Below are positions 1 to 6,804 of a stretch of DNA of 13,145 nucleotides, one piece after another (the first letter of the stretch is position 1; every line of letters starts with the position of its first letter). A program made the position numbers and the translations under genes. This DNA is from Candidatus Uhrbacteria bacterium (GTDB lineage: Bacteria; Patescibacteriota; Patescibacteriia; UBA9934; UBA11717): the NCBI GenBank assembly GCA_013203725.1, contig JABMPK010000041.1, positions 1-13,145 of the forward strand, written 5' to 3'. The notes under the pieces are model-generated. The model was not told the DNA's origin and made no database searches. It worked only from the letters and a program-made list of their open reading frames with translations.

Positions 1-2
1 CC

Positions 3-137
3 TGGCAACAGATCAGGTTGTATATGCTCCCACAGTTCGTGCGAGAGTTTGAAGCTCGCAATAACGAGCCTGAGCTGTTTCAAAGTCCTGAGAACTACCT
101 TGTTAAATCATTATCCTGTTCCATCTCCTTTACTTGA
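3..137 (+). CDS. 3' end of an unrecognised protein (partial)
   Basis: From base 3 one forward frame stays open for 44 codons to a TGA at 135-137. It has ordinary protein-like composition (for example LPQFVREFEARNNEPELF), mixed charged and aromatic. The other forward frame at this spot is cysteine- and serine-rich and looks like a shadow. The start lies outside the window. The gene would converge on the synthetase-like gene that ends at 156, leaving 18 bp between stops, and no terminator hairpin is visible there. I do not recognise a family. The call rests only on frame openness and composition, so it may be spurious. Confidence 0.35.
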   Translation, partial: WQQIRLYMLPQFVREFEARNNEPELFQSPENYLVKSLSCSISFT

Positions 138-155
138 GCCCATATTTTACGCACT

Positions 156-1286
156 CTATGGAAATGGAATACAGGAACCCCTTGGCGTAAGAGTCGCGTC
201 CCATATAGTGGGCAGTTTCAGAATCCACTGTGTATACCTCTGCCAGCCCAGCCCAAAACCAGCGGTCTGCTTATATTGCGGCAATGCACGCAACGCAACG
301 TATGGCGAATAGTCATCCATTGGGAGATTAAACAGTTTCGCTTTATGCTCAAGTATGGACTGGCTTGCAATACGCGCGCCACTTCCTGCGACCTCCCTGT
401 ACCCTGGCAAAATCAGATCAGCGTTCAACGCAAGATCTACGTCCCCACCATCTTCTTTAGCATGATAAAAAGGTATTTCCATCAACGGAAAATGAGTCAC
501 GTAAACTGGACCACCAATTAACTCAGTCAACTTCACCTCTTACCATGCACCAAAATGTAACAAAGTATGGTTGCTGTACTTACTGTCTCCCGTTGCCTCC
601 TCAAGCATTTTCATGGCCTCTGAGAATCTTACTTTCGGTATATCGTGTTCACAGAAATCACTCAACCCAAGTATTTCCTCACCAGTAAGGAACTGTGACA
701 GTTCATTTGAACACTCTTCTATCACGTGACGAGTAATGCTCCGAACGAGACCAGTCAACACATCTACAGATCCTTCAAAATCAACCTTCCCTTCGTACTC
801 AATGTGCTGAAATTCCGAGAGATGCGTAGCGTCCTCTTTTTCTTTTCTGAAAGAATTGTATATCGAGAACACTTGTTCAATCTTAGGGTGCGCCAACCTC
901 ATCTCAAGATAGAACTGTGATGACTCAGACAAGAAAATTGAACGTCCGGAATCAAACCAGTCCTTGATAACTACTGGAGCTGTATCAGTTGTGTAATCAA
1001 TAGTTTGCCCTGCATATATCTCCCCCGGAGAAGATATCATGCGCGTTGTCTGCGGCAGGTTTGTCCACGACGCCCCTAGTTTCTGAAAATATGAAACAGT
1101 CGCATTGAATATCTCCGAATCAATTTTGTGCACCGCGCTCCAAACGTCACTCCCTTCAAAGAATCTATTAATCAGCTCCTCTTTATCTATAGTCGGTTGG
1201 GTCACAGGACCCTCAGGATGTGAAACATTTCCTCTATAAAATAGCGATCCGTCCTCCATGGTTTTATATGGGCCCAAATATGGCAT
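156..1286 (-). pseudogene. Class II AsnRS-like ligase without anticodon domain, interrupted by an in-frame TAA
   Basis: Two open pieces, 1286-540 (248 aa) and 536-156 (126 aa), lie in the same frame and are separated only by TAA at 540-542 and one GAG codon. Together they form one class II aminoacyl-tRNA-synthetase catalytic core of about 375 residues. Motif 2 is near residues 147-166 (FRKEKED then HLSEFQHIEYE). Motif 3, GFGLGWQR, is near residues 343-350. The closest family by eye is AsnRS/AspRS and the archaeal asparagine-synthetase paralogue. The N-terminal OB-fold tRNA-binding domain is absent, so it is probably not a true tRNA ligase. It may instead activate an amino acid or other carboxylate as an adenylate for transfer to a small molecule. 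The stop falls between HFGAW and EVKLTELIGGPVYVTHFP, a conserved core region. A GTG two codons after the stop could allow reinitiation and a split enzyme. Otherwise this is a recent pseudogene or a sequence error. Confidence 0.75.
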
Positions 1287-1296
1287 AAACGATGGA

Positions 1297-1338
1297 TATT
1301 TACAGAGTTGATAAAAAGATGCAATATATACATATAAT
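1297..1338. promoter_or_regulatory. Short divergent promoter region between synthetase-like gene and kinase
   Basis: Only 52 bp separate the two divergent start codons, and the stretch is very A+T rich. Leftward, TTGCAT (1319-1324, minus strand) and TAAATA (1297-1302, minus strand) are 16 bp apart, with the ATG 10 nt after the -10 box. Rightward, TATATA at 1325-1330 ends 8 nt before the kinase ATG. TATAAT at 1333-1338 touches the ATG and would give a transcript starting inside the gene. Neither start has a Shine-Dalgarno sequence, so both transcripts may be leaderless. The boxes are weak and unproven. Confidence 0.35.
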
Positions 1339-2331
1339 ATGGGAAATCTACATGATCACGACATCTTGCAGTCAGACTCATTTAGTACATATATTGTGCC
1401 TATTATTCGCTCTACCTACGATATCACGGATGTAGAACGAATAACAAACCCCCCTATATATTCACATACATCTAGAAAATGCCTAATCCATTCATCTTCA
1501 GGCACGTTCTTTGTAAAAGAACTACCTAAATATAGAGGCAAAGATGCGTGGATCTTTACATCGCAGTTTCAAAAACAACTATCCGTATTCACAAACATAA
1601 TCCTGGCTCCAAGATGCACCGAAGATGGTTATTTGGTTTTATCTATTGGCGATAATAATTACCATGTAACACCTTTCGTCAAAGCAGACTATTTTGATGG
1701 TAGCGATGAGGAGATTCGTTCATCAGGGGCGCTTACCGCTGAAGTCCATAACATATCCGAAAACATTGCATTACCAAGCGCGTTCAATTTCGACATGCCC
1801 GATACGGTGAAGCTGCTCTCAAAACTTATATATACTGAGTCGCAAGAAGAACAAAATTGGATTGAGTCATTAGTTAACGATACCATCAAGCTGTGGCAGG
1901 ATGCGGAGTCATTCAAGATTCAGCGGCATATTATTCACGGCGACATTAGCCCGTTCAACTTCTTGTTCGTGAATAAAGAGGCCGTTCTTCTTAATGACTT
2001 CGATAATGCATGCGTTTCGATTTTTTTACACGACCTTGCTGAAGGCCTTCTCACCTTTGGATACATGATGTATGCTGGAATTGTAAGCAATTTTGCTGCA
2101 AAACTGCCTCAAGCCCCTAATAAGCAAAGGGTTGGTGCTTTTATAGAAGGGTATACGTCTAAGCGTCCAATTTTAAGCGAGGACCTTAAGCCTCTGTCCA
2201 TCTACGTCGAGCTAGTTTGGAACGAACTGCTTATTCTGGGCGTAGTACGCGGAGACTTCTCGATCTCTCACGCTAGGAAAAGAATAGATATATCAAAGAA
2301 AATAAACATATACCTGGAGACGATTCTATGA
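1339..2331 (+). CDS. APH/choline-kinase-fold small-molecule kinase
   Basis: This 330-aa protein has the protein-kinase-like layout of aminoglycoside phosphotransferases, choline kinases and homoserine kinase II. A lysine for ATP is likely K60 in GTFFVKELP. The catalytic Brenner loop HGDISPFNFLF has D202 and N207. The metal-binding motif LLNDFDNA has D220 and D222. It would transfer phosphate from ATP to a hydroxyl or amine of a small molecule in the cytosol; the substrate cannot be read from sequence. The stop overlaps the start of the downstream HAD gene as ATGA (2328-2331), so the two are translationally coupled and probably act in sequence. No Shine-Dalgarno precedes the ATG. Although the fold includes antibiotic-resistance enzymes, the neighbourhood points to biosynthesis, not resistance. 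Confidence 0.8.
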   Translation: MGNLHDHDILQSDSFSTYIVPIIRSTYDITDVERITNPPIYSHTSRKCLIHSSSGTFFVKELPKYRGKDAWIFTSQFQKQLSVFTNIILAPRCTEDGYLVLSIGDNNYHVTPFVKADYFDGSDEEIRSSGALTAEVHNISENIALPSAFNFDMPDTVKLLSKLIYTESQEEQNWIESLVNDTIKLWQDAESFKIQRHIIHGDISPFNFLFVNKEAVLLNDFDNACVSIFLHDLAEGLLTFGYMMYAGIVSNFAAKLPQAPNKQRVGAFIEGYTSKRPILSEDLKPLSIYVELVWNELLILGVVRGDFSISHARKRIDISKKINIYLETIL

Positions 2332-3008
2332 AAACACTCTACGCATGGGATTTTCACGGTACACTTGAGCGAGGAACAGAGTTCGTGCTCGCTGCAATCT
2401 GCAACATCCTCTGCGCTGAATATGGCGTCGACGTAAAGGTCGATGGCAAATTCATAGTGGACCACCCTTCGTTTCACTGGCGCGCTCTTTTCGACGAGCT
2501 CGCAGACGGAGCGTTGTCAGAAGACCAGTTGCAGGAGATGTCGACGCGTGCGTACTCGGACGAATTCTTTCACTTGAATTCTGTGCATAGCGAGCCGCAA
2601 CCTGGCGCCATCGATGTGCTGCAGGGCGTAGTGGACAACGGTGACTCAAACATCGTGGTTTCGAATTCAAGACCGGAGCTAATCGCTAGGTACGTCAGCG
2701 TAGTGGGTCTGAGTGACTACTTTGATGCCATTCTGGGTATCGAGTCGCTTGACCCGGGAATCGCGCAAAAATACGACGTTACCGAGCGGAAGGCTGCAGA
2801 GATAAAAGAACACCTGGCATCACACCCGGGTGAGTTCGATCGAGTTGTCATGATCGGTGACAGCCATCGGGACATCGAGGCCGGTCAGCAGGTTGGAGCC
2901 ATCACCTTCATGTTCGGACCACTTGATACCGATCGTGCCGGATGTGAACCAGACTTCTGGATCGACGACCTCACAAAAATCGAACCTCTTCTAAACGAAA
3001 ACGCGTGA
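2328..3008 (+). CDS. HAD-superfamily hydrolase with DxH motif I
   Basis: A 226-aa HAD-fold protein. Motif I is WDFHGTLE, with nucleophile D8 but His at position 10 where phosphatases normally have the acid/base Asp. Motif II is VVSNS (S112 or N113 region). Motif III lysine is probably K155 or K160. Motif IV is MIGDSHRDIEAG (D178, D182). An alpha-helical cap follows motif I. The family usually hydrolyses phosphate monoesters through an aspartyl-phosphate. The DxH form suggests altered chemistry or a different proton donor. It is coupled to the kinase upstream by an ATGA overlap, so it may remove a phosphate the kinase adds or handle a later intermediate. It ends in a hairpin terminator that contains its stop codon. 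Confidence 0.8.
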   Translation: MKTLYAWDFHGTLERGTEFVLAAICNILCAEYGVDVKVDGKFIVDHPSFHWRALFDELADGALSEDQLQEMSTRAYSDEFFHLNSVHSEPQPGAIDVLQGVVDNGDSNIVVSNSRPELIARYVSVVGLSDYFDAILGIESLDPGIAQKYDVTERKAAEIKEHLASHPGEFDRVVMIGDSHRDIEAGQQVGAITFMFGPLDTDRAGCEPDFWIDDLTKIEPLLNENA

Positions 3009-3037
3009 ACAGCATTGCTGCAAACGCGTCTTTTTTT
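3000..3037 (+). terminator. Terminator between the HAD and methyltransferase genes
   Basis: ACGCGT at 3001-3006 pairs with ACGCGT at 3024-3029. Inside is a 3x3 internal loop and a second stem, CAGC with GCTG, closed by a three-base loop. Seven T residues follow (3031-3037). On the minus strand the hairpin is followed by a looser T-rich tract, so it may serve both convergent operons. The HAD stop codon lies in the left arm. Confidence 0.65.
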
Positions 3038-3851
3038 ATGCTCCAAACAGTGAAGGTTCTTCTGGAATAAATCGCTTTCTTCGTACAGACACTAGAGCGC
3101 TCAAATAACGATGGTTTTCGTTAAAAAGTGACATAGTCTCCACAAGCCTCGCTTTTACAGCGCGAATCTCATCGTCAGACTGCACGGCCTGTTTTGCCAT
3201 AAAATCACAATATTCGTCGATATGTTTATCCGTGGTGTGTGCAATGTTGATCGGCTCTGTTCTATATTCCTCAAGACCAGTAGAGTCATACAACTCTATC
3301 CAGTATGACTTGTCCCAGGCTTCTATTGTAATTCCTAATAAATCGTTCAGTTCCCTCAACAAGCGTTCTGGTGGATCTTGATCGTAGAAAAAATTAACAT
3401 CAGCCACGAATCCCCACGGCTTTGCAGCTCGAGCGTACTCTTTCAAAGCAGCGACCTTGTCATCCATGAATGCTGTCGAACCTCCGCAGACAACAACATC
3501 AAACATGTTGTCTTCAAAAGGCAGATGAGTTGCGTCCCCAACGCGAAATTCTACTAGTGCCTTTATGTCAGGGATGTCTAATTCCAGTTGTTCATTTGCC
3601 GACTTGATCATGGAAGGATCAATGTCTATGCCTACAACCTTGCACCCAGTAATTCGCGCAAGCTCCAGACTCACATACCCCGAATTGCAACCCGTATCTA
3701 AAACAAAGGAGTCCTTTGTAATATTGCAAATCTGAGCGATGCGGGCAACGGACCACTTACCACCAGGCGGGCGATTAGACCCCTCGATATGCGACATGAA
3801 CTCTACATATGGCATGGATTCAATCTCTGCTATCGACTTACCTTTCAGCAT
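3036..3851 (-). CDS. Class I SAM-dependent methyltransferase
   Basis: A 271-aa Rossmann-fold protein. Motif I is VLDTGCNSG (residues 50-58), the acidic ribose-binding end of strand 2 is GIDIDPSM (D76), and the next loop is GDATHLPF (D106). About 150 residues follow the SAM domain and are rich in aromatic and acidic residues, probably for substrate recognition. The N-terminal HIEGSNRPPGGKWS segment looks like a lid. It lacks the GGGDG signature of spermidine synthase, so I call it a small-molecule methyltransferase of unknown substrate. An aminopropyl or aminocarboxypropyl transferase role is possible given its partner. The ATG starts one base after the SpeD-like stop, so the two are co-transcribed and probably coupled. 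It converges on the HAD gene. Confidence 0.8.
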   Translation of the reverse strand: MLKGKSIAEIESMPYVEFMSHIEGSNRPPGGKWSVARIAQICNITKDSFVLDTGCNSGYVSLELARITGCKVVGIDIDPSMIKSANEQLELDIPDIKALVEFRVGDATHLPFEDNMFDVVVCGGSTAFMDDKVAALKEYARAAKPWGFVADVNFFYDQDPPERLLRELNDLLGITIEAWDKSYWIELYDSTGLEEYRTEPINIAHTTDKHIDEYCDFMAKQAVQSDDEIRAVKARLVETMSLFNENHRYLSALVSVRRKRFIPEEPSLFGA

Positions 3852-3852
3852 A

Positions 3853-4221
3853 TTAACGTAATATTAAATGAGTTGAACTTGTTTTTGGAGTAAAAAGTGC
3901 TGATACTTTATCAAAAAGTACTTGTGCATCCCCACTATTATCCTTGGTGTGGTTGCACACAAAAACATCCAGTGTTACGTATTCATCATGAGGCCACGTG
4001 TGTACCGAAACATGAGACTCTGCCAAGGCAACGATAACAGTAACTCCACCATCATCAAACGTATGGCCTGCAGAATCTAGAACTGTTAAGCCGTTATTCG
4101 CTATTAGAGGCGCAAGGATATTAATAAACCTGTCGTGGAATAGAAGGTTATCATCGTTAAATACACACCCGGACAATTCTCCCAATATATGTACTCCTGT
4201 TCTGGGGCTTGATTTCAGCAT
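3853..4221 (-). CDS. speD: Pyruvoyl-dependent S-adenosylmethionine decarboxylase homologue (SpeD family)
   Basis: This 122-aa protein matches the short prokaryotic proenzyme class. The self-cleavage site is AESHVSVHTWP: E68-S69, with S69 becoming the pyruvoyl group. H74 and C89 follow at +5 and +20, the same spacing as the processing His and catalytic Cys of the well-studied Thermotoga enzyme (S63, H68, C83). The known family reaction is AdoMet decarboxylation to the aminopropyl donor for spermidine. Two places differ from the usual consensus: WPHDEY where WPExGY is expected, and DVFVCN where DvFTCG is expected. Some SpeD homologues have become ornithine or arginine decarboxylases, so the substrate is open. 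No spermidine synthase is in the window. A minus-strand TACTAT at 4232-4237 lies 10 nt before the ATG, with no Shine-Dalgarno. Confidence 0.85.
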   Translation of the reverse strand: MLKSSPRTGVHILGELSGCVFNDDNLLFHDRFINILAPLIANNGLTVLDSAGHTFDDGGVTVIVALAESHVSVHTWPHDEYVTLDVFVCNHTKDNSGDAQVLFDKVSALFTPKTSSTHLILR

Positions 4222-4231
4222 ATATTCAACA

Positions 4232-4237
4232 ATAGTA
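4232..4237 (-). promoter_or_regulatory. Possible -10 box of the speD-methyltransferase pair
   Basis: TACTAT on the minus strand ends 10 nt before the speD ATG, and a weak TTAGTG lies 15 bp further upstream. A start about 7 nt downstream would leave a 5' leader of only a few bases. The call rests on consensus resemblance and on the same layout at other genes in the window. Confidence 0.3.
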
Positions 4238-4290
4238 TCTTTAAATAGATTACACTAACCCGGTTATCCTAACAAATCGAGCCTCAATAA

Positions 4291-4299
4291 TGATATGAT
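4291..4299 (+). promoter_or_regulatory. Extended -10 promoter of greA, probably leaderless
   Basis: TGATATGAT is an extended -10 (TGn followed by TATGAT at 4294-4299). The greA ATG at 4309 comes 9 nt later and there is no Shine-Dalgarno. Initiation 7-10 nt after the -10 box puts +1 at or next to the A of ATG. The -35 region is poor, as is usual for extended -10 promoters. Confidence 0.5.
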
Positions 4300-4308
4300 A
4301 CTAGCACT

Positions 4309-4818
4309 ATGCGACTATCAACAAGAAAAGCTGAGACCGAACGGCTTCAGAATCAAATAACCGACAACCATCTGACACCCGCGAAGATCCAGCGGCTTAA
4401 AGACGAGCTTGTTAGACTCGAGACGGTCGACCGAGCTAAGGCTGTTAGCATCATGCAACTTGCTGCAGAGAACGGTGACTTTTCGGAAAACGCTGCTTAT
4501 CAAGATGCCAAGCGTAGACTCCGTCGAATCAACTCACGTATCATCCACCTCACCGAACGCATCAGCCAAGCGATCCCGATCGAAGAAGGAACAGATGCTA
4601 CTGGCGCGATCCGGCTCGGGTCGACCGTGGTGGTTGAGCTCAACGGTAACGAGCAAACATTCCAGATCGTAGGTTCGCAAGAAGTCGACATCACAAGAGG
4701 AAGGATCTCGCACACAAGCCCGCTAGGGTCGATGTTGCTAGATCGCTATGCTGGTGATGACGTGACCGTTATAACTGTAGGCGGCGAGATTATTTACCGT
4801 GTTGTCAGTGTGGAGTGA
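4309..4818 (+). CDS. greA: Transcription elongation factor GreA
   Basis: A 169-aa Gre-family factor that enters the RNA polymerase secondary channel and stimulates cleavage of backtracked RNA. Residues 1-90 form the antiparallel coiled coil. The tip motif ENGDFSENAAYQDAKRR carries the two catalytic acids (D57, E60) that hold the second Mg2+. Residues 100-169 are the FKBP-like domain, with GSTVVVELNG and the conserved SPLGSMLLDRYAGD block. It is slightly longer than the 158-aa E. coli protein because of an extended N-terminal helix. The 3' end overlaps the convergent truB 3' end by 14 bp with no hairpin between them, so antisense read-through is likely. Confidence 0.93.
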   Translation: MRLSTRKAETERLQNQITDNHLTPAKIQRLKDELVRLETVDRAKAVSIMQLAAENGDFSENAAYQDAKRRLRRINSRIIHLTERISQAIPIEEGTDATGAIRLGSTVVVELNGNEQTFQIVGSQEVDITRGRISHTSPLGSMLLDRYAGDDVTVITVGGEIIYRVVSVE

Positions 4819-5581
4819 CCTCGCTGAACTCACCAACACGCGTACGATCTAAATGCAGCAGGAGCGCCCCACATCCTAGACTATTTCCCACCGTGTCGAC
4901 CAACGTTCTGATATAAGTTCCGCTCGCTACATCGAACTCAGCCGTTACCGTCAACACGAGATCAACGCCATCAAGCGCGCGCTCCCATGAGGCAACCGCG
5001 TCGTATTGTCGAAAATCACCACTCACCAACGCTATTGTCCGCTTGACCTGATCAAGTACGTCACTCCCCATTCTCGATTCCCACTTTCCCATTCGCACAT
5101 CATGCACAATCATGTTCTTTTTTGGTATTTCGACCTCGTCAATCCTCCCCTGCTTTGCCCACCAATGCAACGGCCTGCCTTTAACCTTGTACGCGCTGTA
5201 CACGGGAAACTCGAACTCGTGCTCTCCTACAAGATCTTTCACCGCGCCAATAACAAGATCTAGATCAGGCATGGGGACAGTCCCGGGGACTGTCCCTGTA
5301 CCTGTCACCATTACGCGCTCAACTATGCCGAGAGCATCCAACGAATCGCTCCTGAAACCAAACAACATCGTAGCAGTGTACGTTTTATCTTTCTTTAAAT
5401 ATTCATCAAGTTTAAAACGATCGTCATCCGTCAATACGACTATCAATCCCTCAGCCATAGGATCCAACCGCCCCGCATAGACCATCTTGCTTTCACGATA
5501 GCGCGAATCGTTTACGCGTATATCGTCGATAGCCCGCAACGGTGTCCATCCCAAAGGTTTTCTAACAACTATCACTGCCAT
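4805..5581 (-). CDS. truB: tRNA pseudouridine-55 synthase, divergent TruB
   Basis: A 258-aa TruB-type enzyme that isomerises U55 in the tRNA T-loop. It starts with the KPLGWTPLRAID segment matching the family's KPxGWTS. The catalytic aspartate is D40 in AGRLDPMAEG, where the usual text is GHTGTLDPLATG. Later motifs include TYTATMLFGFRSDSLD and FPVYSAYKVKGRPLHWWAKQGR, as in the family's YSAlKvnG block, and GTYIRTLVDTVG near the C-terminus. Residues about 92-104 (VTGTGTVPGTVPM) are encoded by a REP-like double palindrome inserted in frame in a normally variable loop; the reading frame and active site are kept. The start is supported by the KPxGWT spacing. The gene lies 115 bp downstream of pyrD and may be co-transcribed with it. 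Confidence 0.88.
   Translation of the reverse strand: MAVIVVRKPLGWTPLRAIDDIRVNDSRYRESKMVYAGRLDPMAEGLIVVLTDDDRFKLDEYLKKDKTYTATMLFGFRSDSLDALGIVERVMVTGTGTVPGTVPMPDLDLVIGAVKDLVGEHEFEFPVYSAYKVKGRPLHWWAKQGRIDEVEIPKKNMIVHDVRMGKWESRMGSDVLDQVKRTIALVSGDFRQYDAVASWERALDGVDLVLTVTAEFDVASGTYIRTLVDTVGNSLGCGALLLHLDRTRVGEFSEVTPH
5273..5309. repeat. REP-like double palindrome inside truB
   Basis: GGGACAGTCCC (5274-5284), a single G, then GGGACTGTCCC (5286-5296) form a 23-bp perfect palindrome around one base. Each 11-nt arm is itself a 5-1-5 palindrome. A related tail, TGTCCCTGTACCTGTCACC, follows to 5309. On the truB strand it reads in frame as GTVPGTVP. The form resembles REP sequences mobilised by REP-associated tyrosine transposases, but no such transposase is in the window. 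Confidence 0.75.
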
Positions 5582-5696
5582 AAAGAATTGTTTTCAAGAC
5601 TTATCCACAGGAGAAAAAGTGACCGCCTCAATGTTTACAGGCACTTTCGTTACACTCTTCTGAACCAAAAACTCACGACCGTGCATTATTGGCACA
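5582..5696 (-). other. pyrD-truB spacer with a DnaA-box-like site
   Basis: This 115-bp gap has a perfect TTATCCACA at 5601-5609, 20 bp upstream of the truB start. A small frame (minus strand, from a GTG just after the pyrD stop to a TGA at 5594) could encode about 34 residues. It has no clear ribosome-binding site or recognisable motif, so I do not call it a gene. Confidence 0.4.
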
Positions 5697-6770
5697 TCAC
5701 AAATCAGCACCAATCGCGTCTGAAATATTGGAATAACCGTCAGACCTAAGAAGTTTCGCAAGATCTCGATTGATCTGCCCAATCAACTGAGGGCCTTTGA
5801 ATATCATTCCAGTTGCAAGCTGCACTAGTGACGCTCCGTTGCGGATCCTCTCGTACGCATCTTCACCGCTAAAAACTCCGCCACACGAGATCAGCACAAA
5901 GTCACCGCTGAATTCTTGGGCGAGATACCGCAAATGCTTGAGCGCGCTTGGCTCAACTGATTTACCACTCAAACCACCATCGCCAAAGTCATGCTTCTTT
6001 GTGAGGTTGCTGACAATCAAACCGTCAACCCTCTGTTCCTTAGCGACCGTGGCAATGTCTCGCAACTGATCTTGAGTTAAATCCGGCGACAGTTTTAGAA
6101 ACATTGGCTTATTATTTCGCTGAGCGTTCAGAACGATCAATAACTCAGACAACCTCTCCGCATCTACAAACGGCTGACCTCCGAACGCGTTCGGACAACT
6201 TATGTTGATAGTGTCGTATGACCCGATGTATTTGAATGCAGTGTATGCTTTTAGATAATCCGCAATCGCAGCGCCGGTCTCAACAGTCTCGGCACAATTA
6301 GTCTTCGCTACACTCACACCGATCGGAATCTCGAACCTCATACTCTGCAAACGCTTCGATATCTGCTCCGACCCATCATTCTTGAGACCATAAAAAACAC
6401 GCAGACTTTGCAGGTCTGGATGCCGCCACAAACGAGGCTTTGGATTGCCCTCGCAGTACTATCCGGTGATTGACCCGATTTCCTCGAAACCAAACCCGAC
6501 ACTCGGCAACAATTGTGTAAGCTCGGCGTTCTTATCAAAACCAGCAGCGAGTCCGACAGGATTCGGGAGAGTGATACCGCTAACGCTCTGCGATAAGACT
6601 GGGTCTTGGTAACTCATCATGACCGCCATTACAGATCGCGTAGCCTGATATCGCCCCAACAACTTTCCAATCCAAAGCACGCGATCATGAACGTCCTCAG
6701 GATCCTGCCTAAAAAATATCGGCTTTGCGATATAAGTGTATAACCAGCTTTGTATCTCGGGTGCAAACAT
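5697..6770 (-). pseudogene. pyrD: Dihydroorotate dehydrogenase (class 2 type) interrupted by an in-frame TAG
   Basis: The enzyme oxidises dihydroorotate to orotate in pyrimidine synthesis, using FMN. Pieces 6770-6462 (103 aa) and 6458-5697 (253 aa) are in one frame, broken only by TAG at 6459-6461 in GSITG-stop-YCEGNPKPRLWR, a conserved FMN-side loop. Removing the stop gives about 357 residues, close to the 336 of E. coli PyrD. The N-terminal helical extension (QDPEDVHDRVLWIGKLLG), the NPVGLAAGFDKNAEL motif and the C-terminal ATGMIFKGPQLI block are class 2 (membrane, quinone-dependent). The base-bearing motif is NISCPN, with Cys as in class 1; class 2 normally has Ser (NISSPN). An extended -10 lies just upstream of the start. 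Possible explanations are a recent nonsense mutation, a sequencing error or read-through. Confidence 0.85.
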
Positions 6771-6776
6771 AAAGTG

Positions 6777-6785
6777 ATATTAGCA
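6777..6785 (-). promoter_or_regulatory. Extended -10 promoter of pyrD
   Basis: On the minus strand TGCTAATAT (TGn then TAATAT) ends 6 nt before the pyrD ATG at 6770. There is no Shine-Dalgarno, so the transcript would have essentially no leader. The shifted reading GCTAAT would place the ATG 8 nt downstream, matching the spacing at other genes here. Confidence 0.45.
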
Positions 6786-6804
6786 CAGAACGCGACAAGT
6801 TATA

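Noticed and set aside
1339..2331. Aminoglycoside resistance gene
   Set aside because: Only the general APH/choline-kinase fold motifs are visible. Coupling to a HAD and placement among biosynthetic enzymes argue against resistance.
3036..3851. Methyltransferase as spermidine synthase (SpeE) paired with SpeD
   Set aside because: Motif I is LDTGCNSG, not the GGGDG of spermidine synthases, and the C-terminal half does not resemble SpeE.
5594..5782. Small gene overlapping the pyrD 3' end
   Set aside because: Most of it is another frame of pyrD. The free part is about 34 codons with no ribosome-binding site and no motif.
156..6461. Genetic-code reassignment of TAA or TAG as an explanation of the two interrupted genes
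   Set aside because: TAA ends speD, the methyltransferase, the cold-shock gene and ftsE, and TAG ends the second HAD and both cargo genes at sensible positions. Full reassignment is not supported; only read-through or mutation remains.
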